Of a stretch of 64,000 nt of DNA, positions 34,248 to 42,297 are shown piece by piece (the stretch's first letter is position 1; the number at the start of each line of letters is the position of its first letter). A program made the position numbers and the translations under genes. The stretch spans positions 1 to 64,000 of the forward strand of contig JAABSW010000002.1 in assembly GCA_011390155.1 (NCBI GenBank), in the 5' to 3' direction. Below the pieces are notes generated by a model, which made no database searches, was not told the DNA's origin, and saw only the letters and a list, made by a program, of their open reading frames with translations. The DNA is from Clostridiaceae bacterium (GTDB lineage Bacteria; Bacillota; Clostridia; Peptostreptococcales; Tindalliaceae).

Positions 34248-34984
34248 TCAGATCCCTCCTTTACCATGTCGTTGACATACTGTTTCATTGTGTCCATGTC
34301 ACTGTCCAGCACAATCATCACAGCGATGATCAACTTCCTGCTCCGGTCAATGACCTTTTTGGTTAGCCCGGTGTATCGTTCAATGTCTTTTAGTGGCATA
34401 CGACCACTTTCCATTATTTTACGTTTTAGCTCTGGTTGGTTACACAGCCAGTGAGCAACGGACACAGCTTTTCTTCTTGTGTCTTTGTGCTTAGGGACCT
34501 CAGCCACTAAATCATCCAGTGTGATGCCAAAATGATTTAAACGCAAGATAAAAGCTTTCATCTCCTCAGCCATAACCGCTTGTTCTTCCAGGTCCGGTTG
34601 CAAGCTTTTTCTTCCCCAAACTTCTTCTTCTGTCCCATCTTCACTCATCAATGAGCTGACAGGTATTGTATCTAGTTGTTGGCTGCTTTTTCGAATGTGA
34701 TCGATGGTTCTGTTTCTGATCACCTTCGATGCAAAAGGTAAAAAGGGGCCTCGCCTTATTTCATACCGGTCAATGGCATCATTGAAGGCAATTAATCCAA
34801 TGGACACCTCGTCATCGTTCTGCTCTTCCACATACCTGCCTAATTGTTTGCTCAGCGTCTTTTGTATAAAGGGCCGATATTCCTCAATCAGCTGATTACG
34901 GGTTTTTTCTTCGCCCTTTTGAGCCTGAAGAATTCGCTTTTCCAACTTTTTATCAGGCAACAATCTTCTGAGAAGTGCCGTCAA
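34244..34984 (-). CDS. sigI: RNA polymerase sigma factor SigI
   Basis: A 246-residue sigma-70-like factor of the SigI group. Region 2 spans about 20-100 (NQLIEEYRPFIQKTLSKQLG and FLPFASKVIRNRTIDHIRK) and the C-terminal SigI-specific region about 140-240 ends with a helix-turn-helix (PLKDIERYTGLTKKVIDRSR). SigI directs wall- and heat-stress genes in Bacillus and cellulosome genes in some Clostridia. The start is a TTG preceded by GAGGAGG with seven-base spacing. The stop overlaps the rsgI start (ATGA), so sigma and anti-sigma are made together. No SigI-type promoter was clearly recognised upstream, so autoregulation is possible but not shown. Targets are unknown. Confidence 0.94.
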   Translation of the reverse strand: MTALLRRLLPDKKLEKRILQAQKGEEKTRNQLIEEYRPFIQKTLSKQLGRYVEEQNDDEVSIGLIAFNDAIDRYEIRRGPFLPFASKVIRNRTIDHIRKSSQQLDTIPVSSLMSEDGTEEEVWGRKSLQPDLEEQAVMAEEMKAFILRLNHFGITLDDLVAEVPKHKDTRRKAVSVAHWLCNQPELKRKIMESGRMPLKDIERYTGLTKKVIDRSRKLIIAVMIVLDSDMDTMKQYVNDMVKEGSE

Positions 34985-35313
34985 TATGCCACCTCCTCGC
35001 TATAGTATACGTTATTCCACCTATTTTTCGGGTACCATTATCACATTAATCTAATGTATTATCATCTTATCATACTTAATATATTCTAAATCAAAGATTC
35101 CTGAGACATTTCTGGAAAACAAACGTCTTATATTGGTAGTCTGTTTGTTACAGTTCATCATGAGTTCACACACAATATTTATAATGAATCAGTTAATGAA
35201 TGGTCTATTTGGAATCTATGTATCATAGACAAGATTCTTATCAGTGATTCTCATCGGACAAACGAGGGACAGCAAAGTAAGAGAAGAAGATTAGAAAAGA
35301 GAGGCGGATCAGC
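34985..35313. other. 329-base divergent region between sigI and the RND operon with three inverted repeats
   Basis: Two perfect 6-3-6 palindromes occur: ACATTA-ATC-TAATGT (35043-35057) and TCTATG-TAT-CATAGA (35215-35229). AACAAAC (35118-35124) faces GTTTGTT (35143-35149), and TAATGAAT is directly repeated 12 bases apart (35182-35189, 35194-35201). A TATAAT box at 35180-35185 reads toward the efflux genes but lacks a clear -35. The palindromes are operator-like; no TetR or MarR gene is adjacent. Confidence 0.5.
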
Positions 35314-36498
35314 ATGAAGAAACATAAGGTGCCAGGTGTTATTGGATTATCCGTTATGATTGCCATGAGTTCATGGCTGGCAGGCTGCCAGCAGGCAGCC
35401 GTTGAAATACCGGAAGAAAGGGCCATCAGCGTAGCTGTTACAGAGGCCTCATACGGCGATTTAGCTGTGAACACCACGTTAACCGGCCAGGTTAAACCCA
35501 TTGAAGAAGTACGGCTCGTTCCTAAAATTCCAGGGACAGTGACCCAGGTTCACGTATCTGTTGGTGACTCAGTTACTACAGGACAAACCCTCATCACCCT
35601 TGACCAACGGGATATGCGTAACAATGCCCGTCAGGCTGAAGCTGCCTTGTCCATTGCCCAGGCAGGTCTTGAAACAGCGCGTGCCGGTCTGGCTTCTGCA
35701 GAAATGCAACATCAACAGGCTCTCAGAGATTTGGAGCGGACCCAAACCCTCTACAATCAGGGGGCTGTGACCCAGCAGCAATTGGAACAGGCTGAGATGT
35801 CAGCTTCAGAGAATGCATTGAATACCAGTCGCAGCCAGGTTTCTCAGGCTGAAGCCCAGGTTAACCAGGCCCGTGTATCTTTGGACATAGCCAAAGCTTC
35901 CCTTCAAGACACAGAAATTGTCAGTCCTTTTGCAGGTATGGTGGTTGAACTGAATGCCACAGCCGGCGAATTTCTTTCTGGTCAGGCTGCTGCAGCTATC
36001 ATCGCCCAGCTTGACACCATGACACTGACAACCCAAGTATCTGAATACCTGATTAATCGCTTTACCCCAGGCCAGGAGGTGGCACTTGGCATTCCGGCAG
36101 CATTCAGTGGTACTGTGACTGGCACCGTTAACACCATCGCACCTGCCCCTGCTACAGGTACCATGACCTATCCCATGGAGATTCACGTCGCCAACCCTGA
36201 AGGGTTGATAAAGTCAGGCATGTTTGCAGAAGTGGAAATCACAACAGAAACAAGAGAAAATGCTTTGTTGGTTCCCTCTGCATCTGTCGTGGTACGGGAA
36301 GGCCGCACTGTTGTATTTTTGGCCGAAGATGACCGGGCTGTGATGAAAGAAGTCATCGTTGGCATTGATAACGGTGATTTAACTGAAATTGCCTATGGCC
36401 TCAAAGACGGAGACTTTATTGTCTACAAGGGCCAGGACTTTCTGGAAGACGGCAGTCTGATTCAGGACACCACCAGTCAGGATGGTGATGCTTCATGA
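35314..36498 (+). CDS. RND efflux membrane fusion (adaptor) lipoprotein
   Basis: A 394-residue HlyD/AcrA-like periplasmic-adaptor-type protein. A signal peptide ends in the lipobox WLAGC (C25). Barrel-sandwich (lipoyl) halves flank a long helical hairpin: PGTVTQVHVSVGDSVTTGQT on one side and ATAGEFLSGQAAAAIIAQL on the other, with the Gln/Ala-rich coiled coil at about 100-195 between. A beta-barrel and membrane-proximal domain follow (NALLVPSASVVVREGRTVVF). It would bridge the RND pump to the outside; in a monoderm cell no TolC channel is needed or seen. AGAGGCGG precedes the ATG. Its stop overlaps the pump start (ATGA). Confidence 0.9.
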   Translation: MKKHKVPGVIGLSVMIAMSSWLAGCQQAAVEIPEERAISVAVTEASYGDLAVNTTLTGQVKPIEEVRLVPKIPGTVTQVHVSVGDSVTTGQTLITLDQRDMRNNARQAEAALSIAQAGLETARAGLASAEMQHQQALRDLERTQTLYNQGAVTQQQLEQAEMSASENALNTSRSQVSQAEAQVNQARVSLDIAKASLQDTEIVSPFAGMVVELNATAGEFLSGQAAAAIIAQLDTMTLTTQVSEYLINRFTPGQEVALGIPAAFSGTVTGTVNTIAPAPATGTMTYPMEIHVANPEGLIKSGMFAEVEITTETRENALLVPSASVVVREGRTVVFLAEDDRAVMKEVIVGIDNGDLTEIAYGLKDGDFIVYKGQDFLEDGSLIQDTTSQDGDAS

Positions 36499-39400
36499 AG
36501 CTGTCAGCATTAGCTGTGAAACGACCTGTCACCACCTTCATGCTCATGATGGTGGCAGTCATTCTTGGGGTTGTCTCCACCACACTGCTGCCCGTTGACT
36601 TGTTTCCTGAAATAGAAGTGCCGGTTTCTGCTGTGACCGTTAGTTACAGTGGTGCAGCGCCGGAAGAGGTGGAAAATCTGATCACCATCCCCTTGGAGCA
36701 AACCCTGTCAACCGTTTCAGGGTTAAGCTCTCTTCAAACCTTTTCCAGCGAAGGAGCCAGTACCATCATTGTCCTGTTTGATTATGGCATTGACATGGAT
36801 GTTGCTGCCCTTGAAATGAGGGAAAAAGTTGATTTGGTACGGGGCGCACTCCCTGATGAGGCTTCTGACCCCATGGTGTTGAAAATTGACCCCAACGCCA
36901 TGCCCATCATGCAGATTGGCGTGTCCGGACAGATGGGTTTCACCCAATTGCAGCGCATCGCTGAGGATGAAATGTTGTCCCGCCTGGAACGCCTGGAAGG
37001 GGTTGCCTCGGCTAATGTAGCAGGAGGCGTTGAACAGGAAGTCAAAATACAGTTGGACCAGTCAAAAATGACTGGTTATGGGTTGGACCTTTCCAGAATT
37101 CAGCAGCAATTGATGGCGGAAAATCTAAATTTACCTGGCGGCCAGGTGTTGCGGGGTGACCAGGAACTCACCGTGCGCACCATGGGTGAATTTTCCAGTT
37201 TAGATGACATCAAACAAATGCCCATGGTACTGGCTTCCGGTGATGTCATTCAACTCCAAGAGATTGCCGACATTTCAATTGATTACAAAGACCGTACCAG
37301 CATCAGTCGTTTGAATGGTCAACCCACCATTACACTGTCCATCACCAAACAGTCGGTTACCAACACCGTTCTAGTGGCCAACCGGGTTCACCAAGAACTG
37401 GAAAAATTACGTGCCGATTACCCTGAACTTCAAATTGTCACCGCTTATGACAGTTCAGAATTCATCACAGCTTCCATCAACAATGTGGCACGAAGTGCCC
37501 TTTTGGGCGGACTGCTGGCAATGCTGATCCTGTTCCTTTTCTTACGAAATTTACGGTCCACCATTATTGTGGGAACAGCTATCCCGGTTTCCATTATTGC
37601 CACATTTGCCTTGATGTACTTTGGCAACCTGACCATTAATATGATCTCACTGGGAGGATTGGCCCTCGGTGTTGGTATGTTGGTGGATAACTCCATTGTT
37701 GTACTGGAAAATATATACCGCTACCGGGAACTAGGCTACAAACGAATCGAATCGGCTGTAAATGGTGCCAATGAGGTTTCCATGGCCATCACCGCCTCCA
37801 CTTTAACCACCATTGCAGTTTTCCTCCCCATTGTCTTTGTGGAAGGTTTTACAGCCATCATATTCAAACAGTTATCTTTTACTGTAACATTTTCCCTATT
37901 GGCTTCCCTACTGGTGGCACTCACAGTAGTGCCCATGATGTCGTCAAAAATCCTTAAAACAGGGGAGCTAAAAGAACGTAAACGCCGGACGTTAAGTTTA
38001 GGATGGGTTTTGGGACTCTTTGATGGGTTTATTGCTTTTTTGCGTCGTTTCTTCCAGAAAGGTTTACACATTGGACTTCGTCACCGCCTTCTGTCTGTGG
38101 TGCTGGCTTTTGCTATTTTTGCCGTCTCGGTAATATTGATAGGTGTTGTGGGTGGTGAATTCTTTCCCACAATGGACGAGGGTATGATCCAGGTTTCCAT
38201 TGAAATGCCTCCTGGCACTTCCTTAAACACCTTTGATCGTCAAGTGGAAGAGGTGGAGGAACTCCTCATGGACATACCCGAAGCTGAGCTCATTCTATCC
38301 CAGGTTGGGGGCGGCAACATGATGGGTGGCGGCATGGGCGGGGGAGGTAATACTTCTTCCATTACCCTGACCCTGGTTGATCAAGACAGCAGGAACAGGT
38401 CAACCAGCCAGGTATCTGAGGAAATTCGCCAGTGGATGCAGCCCATTGCCAGCGCAGAGATCACTGTTGAAGAATTTTCCATGATGGGCGGCGGTTTTGG
38501 CGGCGGCACACCCATCAACATTCAATTACAGGGTGACGACCTTAGGATCCTGGAAGAAATGGGCTACGATCTTCAGGAAATTGTTCGCCAAATACCAGGT
38601 ACAAACAACGTTTCCACCAGTGTGGAGCAAGGTGAACCGGAAGTACGGGTGGTGGTGGAACGTAACCAGGCTTCCCGTTACGGCGTGACAGCTTCACAAA
38701 TCAACCGAAGTCTTCGTTCGGCACTGGAAGGCGTTCGGGCTTCCAGCTATAACCTGGAAGGCGACAACATTGACATTACCCTTGCCATGGACCAACGTGT
38801 AAGGGAATCCATTGAACAAATGCAACAGATATTAATTCCCACATCAATGGGAGCCATGGTGCCTCTGGGACAACTGGCCACCGTGGAATATGGGTCATCA
38901 CCGGCTCAGATTGAACGTATTAATCAGGTGCGAACCGTATCCGTCACATCACAGATTACCGGCCGGGATTTACAATCGGTCACCACGGATATCCAACAGG
39001 AACTTGACCAATTTCCCATGCCTCCGGGATACAGTTACCGGCTGACCGGTGAACAGGAAGACATGGCTGAAGCTTTCAGCAGCCTGGGACTTGCTCTTCT
39101 TCTGTCAGTGGTGCTTGTATACATGATCATGGCTGCTCAGTTTGAAAGTCTGCTTTATCCCTTTATCATCATGTTCTCCATCCCCTTCGCTTTTACAGGC
39201 GGCTTCATTGGGCTCTTTATCAGCGGACAGGCTTTATCTGTTCCGGCCCTCATCGGCATGATCATGCTGGCTGGGATTGTTGTTAACAACGCCATTGTAC
39301 TGGTGGATTATATCAACCAGCTGCGGGAACAAGAAATGGACCGTTCTGAAGCGTTGCAGGAAGCAGTTTCCGTAAGAATCAGACCAATTCTCATGACAGC

Positions 39401-39611
39401 CTTAACCACCATACTGGCACTGGTACCGCTGGCCATAGGCCTTGGTGAGGGCGCTGAAACCATGATGCCCATGGCAGTGGTTGTCATTGGCGGACTGTTG
39501 ATGTCCACCATCTTAACCCTGGTTTTTATCCCCATTTTATACTCCATCATGGATGACTTCCGCAATAAGTTGCGCAAATGGTTTAAGCGGGACACTGCTA
39601 GCTCACAATAA
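36495..39611 (+). CDS. RND-family (HAE1-like) efflux permease
   Basis: A 1038-residue proton-driven efflux pump with the RND plan of 12 TM helices and two large external loops. It starts KLSALAVKRPVTTFMLMMVA; the TM4 relay segment reads GMLVDNSIVVLENIYRYREL, with one Asp followed by Asn where AcrB has two Asp. C-terminal marks are FAFTGGFIGLFISGQALSVP and IGMIMLAGIVVNNAIVLVDY. Two Gly/Met-rich loops occur in the second half: VGGGNMMGGGMGGGGNTSS and FSMMGGGFGGGTPI. RND pumps of this type occur in Clostridia; substrates range from drugs to lipids and cannot be assigned. It is translationally coupled to the adaptor gene, and a terminator follows. Confidence 0.93.
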   Translation: MKLSALAVKRPVTTFMLMMVAVILGVVSTTLLPVDLFPEIEVPVSAVTVSYSGAAPEEVENLITIPLEQTLSTVSGLSSLQTFSSEGASTIIVLFDYGIDMDVAALEMREKVDLVRGALPDEASDPMVLKIDPNAMPIMQIGVSGQMGFTQLQRIAEDEMLSRLERLEGVASANVAGGVEQEVKIQLDQSKMTGYGLDLSRIQQQLMAENLNLPGGQVLRGDQELTVRTMGEFSSLDDIKQMPMVLASGDVIQLQEIADISIDYKDRTSISRLNGQPTITLSITKQSVTNTVLVANRVHQELEKLRADYPELQIVTAYDSSEFITASINNVARSALLGGLLAMLILFLFLRNLRSTIIVGTAIPVSIIATFALMYFGNLTINMISLGGLALGVGMLVDNSIVVLENIYRYRELGYKRIESAVNGANEVSMAITASTLTTIAVFLPIVFVEGFTAIIFKQLSFTVTFSLLASLLVALTVVPMMSSKILKTGELKERKRRTLSLGWVLGLFDGFIAFLRRFFQKGLHIGLRHRLLSVVLAFAIFAVSVILIGVVGGEFFPTMDEGMIQVSIEMPPGTSLNTFDRQVEEVEELLMDIPEAELILSQVGGGNMMGGGMGGGGNTSSITLTLVDQDSRNRSTSQVSEEIRQWMQPIASAEITVEEFSMMGGGFGGGTPINIQLQGDDLRILEEMGYDLQEIVRQIPGTNNVSTSVEQGEPEVRVVVERNQASRYGVTASQINRSLRSALEGVRASSYNLEGDNIDITLAMDQRVRESIEQMQQILIPTSMGAMVPLGQLATVEYGSSPAQIERINQVRTVSVTSQITGRDLQSVTTDIQQELDQFPMPPGYSYRLTGEQEDMAEAFSSLGLALLLSVVLVYMIMAAQFESLLYPFIIMFSIPFAFTGGFIGLFISGQALSVPALIGMIMLAGIVVNNAIVLVDYINQLREQEMDRSEALQEAVSVRIRPILMTALTTILALVPLAIGLGEGAETMMPMAVVVIGGLLMSTILTLVFIPILYSIMDDFRNKLRKWFKRDTASSQ

Positions 39612-39632
39612 ACAGAATTCGGTTAAGATACA

Positions 39633-39666
39633 GAAAGCCTGCCCAGGGAGAGGGGCAGGCTTTCTT
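39633..39666 (+). terminator. Terminator of the RND operon
   Basis: GAAAGCCTGCCC (39633-39644) pairs with GGGCAGGCTTTC (39653-39664), a 12-bp stem with short loop. The following T-run is short (TTA), but the stem is very stable. Confidence 0.8.
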
Positions 39667-39701
39667 ATGGAAAGAATTTGGATAGGCGTTGTTTGTTGCT
39701 G

Positions 39702-40499
39702 TTATACTTCGCTGGTCTTATTGAATTCTGCGTTATTCTTTATCATTTGTGTGCTGTGGCCAGCCTGATAATAGGCTGCATCCATGGTGGTATCAATGGT
39801 TTTCCATTCGCCCTCGATGAGCACTTCATTCCAGGCGTGATACTCAGCAATGCCCGGCGCATATCCTTTGGCCATTTTGGTAGGTATACCCATGCTTCTG
39901 ACCATGGCTGCAAACAAAGAAGCGTAGTCGTAGCAAATCCCCTGGTTGCTGTAAAATGTTTGATCCACATCGGGAAGGTAACTGCTTGTCAGTGTGGGAA
40001 TTTTATCATATTCGTAACTGACGTTGCTGATCACGTAGTGGTAGATTGCCTGTACTTTTTCCAAATCAGTAGCTAAACCTTCTGTTAATTCAGCGGCCTT
40101 TTTGACGGCTTCCAAGTCTTCATTCCATTTAATTTCCTGAACAGAACCCAGGTACAAGGAAGTACTGTCTTTTAGATTCACCTGCAAGGTTTCCGTTTTA
40201 ATAGAACGATATTGAGTCCCGCTCACCTGCTCAAGAATGGATATTTTATATTGACCATCCCCCATGTTCAAGGGAAAGCTTTCTTCTGTACGATCAGACA
40301 GCAGACTGTAAAAAACCCGTTCACTGCCGTTTTCAATCATAATTTTTGTGGGTTTGCTGGTGGGCACACGGTACTGCACCGAAAGTATACCCGCATTTAT
40401 GGATTGTGTTTTTAATGCTGCCACTTCCATAGCACTTGCACCAATGGTACTGAGCAGCACCATAGAGATTGTCACTAAAATACCTGCTGTTTTTTTCAT
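39702..40499 (-). CDS. Secreted transglutaminase-like protein under c-di-GMP control
   Basis: A 265-residue exported protein. Signal peptide about 1-24 (ILVTISMVLLSTIGASA), a beta-rich N-terminal part to about 125, and a transglutaminase-like domain at 125-265 with the catalytic triad C189 (NQGICYDYASLFAAMVRS), H221 (EYHAWNEV) and D236 (TIDTTMDA). Such domains crosslink or hydrolyse proteins at the surface; bacterial members are often proteases of adhesins or wall enzymes. ATG 40499 follows GGAGAGG; the longer frame runs back through the riboswitch and is rejected. Two tandem c-di-GMP-I aptamers lie in the leader, so production should depend on c-di-GMP, possibly tying it to the sessile/motile switch. 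Confidence 0.9.
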   Translation of the reverse strand: MKKTAGILVTISMVLLSTIGASAMEVAALKTQSINAGILSVQYRVPTSKPTKIMIENGSERVFYSLLSDRTEESFPLNMGDGQYKISILEQVSGTQYRSIKTETLQVNLKDSTSLYLGSVQEIKWNEDLEAVKKAAELTEGLATDLEKVQAIYHYVISNVSYEYDKIPTLTSSYLPDVDQTFYSNQGICYDYASLFAAMVRSMGIPTKMAKGYAPGIAEYHAWNEVLIEGEWKTIDTTMDAAYYQAGHSTQMIKNNAEFNKTSEV

Positions 40500-40505
40500 A
40501 AAAAA

Positions 40506-40600
40506 CCTCTCCTTTCGGTAGCTGGCTGCCATTTTACAGGCCCTGTAGCTTTGCGTCCCTGACTTTCGATCAGGTTTGCCTTTATCGGTGGAGAGCCGGA
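40506..40600 (-). ncRNA. c-di-GMP-I (GEMM-I) riboswitch, promoter-distal copy next to the gene
   Basis: The minus strand carries the conserved GEMM-I core: AAAGGCAAAC (40583-40574), a GAAA-capped hairpin with arms CCTGA/TCAGG, GGACGCAAAGC, then GGCAGCCAGCTACCG ending at 40516. The GNRA loop and its receptor are in place. A CTCTCC segment just 5' of the core (40595-40590) is exactly complementary to GGAGAG (40512-40507), which is the Shine-Dalgarno sequence of the gene. Aptamer closure would therefore hide the ribosome binding site, suggesting translational OFF control. Recognition is by consensus memory, not by covariance search. Confidence 0.9.
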
Positions 40601-40653
40601 ATGCTCTGCACTGATCACTATTATGTAAACGTATTTGTGACAACAAAAAGACC

Positions 40654-40740
40654 TTCATTTCGGAAACTGGCTGCCATTTTACAGGCCCTTTAGCTTTGCG
40701 CCCTTATCTTTCGATAAGTTTGCCTTTGTCGGTGGAAAGT
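40654..40740 (-). ncRNA. c-di-GMP-I (GEMM-I) riboswitch, upstream copy
   Basis: A second full aptamer lies about 70 bases before the first in the transcript: CAAAGGCAAACTTATC with a GAAA-capped CTTATC/GATAAG hairpin, GGCGCAAAGC, GGGCCTGTAAAATGGCAGCC and a closing TTTCCGA. The flanks GACTTTC (5') and GAAGGTC (3') pair with one G-U, and the 3' arm is followed at once by TTTTTG, so the closed form looks like a terminator. This copy could therefore act on transcription while the next acts on translation. Confidence 0.88.
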
Positions 40741-40770
40741 CGTTGCTCACACCTTTATTTACTTGACATA

Positions 40771-40798
40771 AGTATACCATATATATTTAATTTGTAAA
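40771..40798 (-). promoter_or_regulatory. Promoter of the riboswitch-controlled transcript
   Basis: Minus strand: TTTACA (40798-40793), 16-base spacer, TATACT (40776-40771), with a TGG extended -10. Transcription would start near 40763, about 25 bases before the first aptamer. Confidence 0.65.
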
Positions 40799-40882
40799 CA
40801 ACTATATTGTTACAATCTGATTTCATTGAATATTTCTATATTATTTTTCCATTTATAAGAAGATTATCTTTTCAAAATAGGG

Positions 40883-40888
40883 TATAAT
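40883..40888 (+). promoter_or_regulatory. -10 box upstream of the SARP-type regulator
   Basis: TATAAT about 110 bases before the gene, preceded by an AT-rich stretch without a clear -35 box. Plausible promoter for the plus-strand regulator gene; the rest of 40799-40994 is AT-rich and shows nothing else I can name. Confidence 0.35.
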
Positions 40889-41003
40889 AGAATAACTTGG
40901 TATATTCAACAAACCCCATAAACGACTGTTTCAAATAGTATGCTTTTCTTCTTACATCTTTTTATCATTGGGGTAGTGATGACTGAGAAAGAGGGTGACT
41001 GTT

Positions 41004-42254
41004 TTGACTCAAATTGCTCCAGATCAACCTCCAACAGAAAATCGATCCTGTGTAGAGATCCAGACGCTGGGTCTTTTCGACGTTAAAAAGAATAAGGAAT
41101 CGCTGGTTCACGCAGCCGCCGGCTCCAAGAAGCTGTGGGAACTCTACAAATTCATGGTGACTCATCGAAAAAGAAGTTTCACACCAGAGACACTGCTGGA
41201 CAGTTTATGGTCTTCAGAAGATTATTCCGACCCCCGGAGTACTCTTCGCAGGCAAATGCACCGCCTGCGCCAGGTGTTGGGTGAGCAGGATGCTGACCAG
41301 CAGACGGAGTGCAGCATACTCTACCATAACGGATATTACCGATGGAACCCCAGTATTGATGCTGCAATAGATGCTGAACAATTTGAAGCATCACTTAAAG
41401 TAGGGAATGCCCTGCAGGCAGACCTGCCATTGAAGGCTTTAAGCCATTATCGGGAGGCTCTTTCTCATTATCAGGGTGACTACCTGCCAGAATGCATCGA
41501 CCAGCAATGGGTATTTCCCATCCGCAATCATTATCGGAGACTTTACCTGAAGGCTGTGTTGTCAACCACAGGCTTGCTGTCTGACCAGGGGGAGTTTAAT
41601 GAAATCATCAAGATCTGTGAAAAAGCCATACAACTTGACGTGTATGAAGAAGAATTCCATTTGCGGATGATGGACGCCTTGTTGAGTATGGGGGATCGTA
41701 AGCAGGCCATGGAGCATTATGAATATGTAACCGGTCTATATTACCAGGAACTGGGTTTAAAACCATCACCTGCGATGAAGGCCATCTACAAACAAATACT
41801 TTCTTCCCAGCCACAATTGGATTCCATGGAAGCACTTCATGCTGACCTTGACGGAGACGGAGTTGTTGAAAATGCGTATTTATGCAGTGCAGAAATTTTC
41901 AGGTCAATTTACGAGCTGGAACGTCGAAGAAGTGAGCGCAATGGCGTGCAGGCTGTCATTGGCATGATTACCATGGAACACCCTGTCAGTGCCAGCTATG
42001 GTAAACAACAACAACGAATTCTTGCCTTGCAGCAACATCTGATGCATCATCTGCGAAAAGGCGATACCATCACCCGTTGGAACGATTCCCAATTCCTGGT
42101 GCTTTTGCCAGGGCTCAATGTTGAAACCATTGAATCCGTTCTGCACCGGGTCATACAACGCTTTCCCCGGGAAACACCAGAAGATTTAACCCGCATTCAT
42201 TCACATTGTCAACTTATCTTACCCAACCAAAACCAGACCGGAAATGCAGATTAA
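41004..42254 (+). CDS. SARP/BTAD transcriptional regulator with degenerate GGDEF domain
   Basis: About 416 residues in three parts. An N-terminal OmpR-like winged helix (about 15-105; FTPETLLDSLWSSEDYSDPR, TLRRQMHRLRQVLGE), a helical BTAD/TPR domain (about 120-270; AIQLDVYEEEFHLRMMDALL, LGLKPSPAMKAIYKQI), and a C-terminal GGDEF-like domain where GDTITRWNDSQFLVLLPG takes the place of the GGDEF loop. Cyclase activity is not expected because NDSQF replaces GGDEF; the domain may bind a nucleotide. The start is uncertain: TTG 41004 is well spaced from GAGGG (40991-40995), while GTG 40995 overlaps that site. Divergent from the c-di-GMP riboswitch gene, which makes regulation of that neighbour or of the sortase plausible but unproven. 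Confidence 0.85.
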   Translation: MTQIAPDQPPTENRSCVEIQTLGLFDVKKNKESLVHAAAGSKKLWELYKFMVTHRKRSFTPETLLDSLWSSEDYSDPRSTLRRQMHRLRQVLGEQDADQQTECSILYHNGYYRWNPSIDAAIDAEQFEASLKVGNALQADLPLKALSHYREALSHYQGDYLPECIDQQWVFPIRNHYRRLYLKAVLSTTGLLSDQGEFNEIIKICEKAIQLDVYEEEFHLRMMDALLSMGDRKQAMEHYEYVTGLYYQELGLKPSPAMKAIYKQILSSQPQLDSMEALHADLDGDGVVENAYLCSAEIFRSIYELERRRSERNGVQAVIGMITMEHPVSASYGKQQQRILALQQHLMHHLRKGDTITRWNDSQFLVLLPGLNVETIESVLHRVIQRFPRETPEDLTRIHSHCQLILPNQNQTGNAD

Positions 42255-42269
42255 CCCTACTCACTATAA

Positions 42270-42297
42270 AGGGCCCTATACAGGGCCCTGTTTTTAT
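42270..42297 (+). terminator. Terminator of the SARP-type gene
   Basis: AGGGCCCT (42270-42277) pairs with AGGGCCCT (42282-42289), followed by GTTTTTATTT. The U-run reaches the stop codon of the convergent sortase gene. Confidence 0.88.

Noticed and set aside
34985-35040. A SigI-type promoter before sigI.
   Set aside because: Only short C-runs (ACCCG) and a CGTA-like segment occur, without the usual spacing; not strong enough to call.
39702-40499. Pseudogene status because of a long repeat-rich leader.
   Set aside because: The coding frame is intact with a full Cys-His-Asp triad and signal peptide.
40500-40658. A 53-residue N-terminal extension of the transglutaminase-like protein.
   Set aside because: It translates riboswitch sequence; the ATG at 40499 has its own GGAGAGG site and begins a normal signal peptide.
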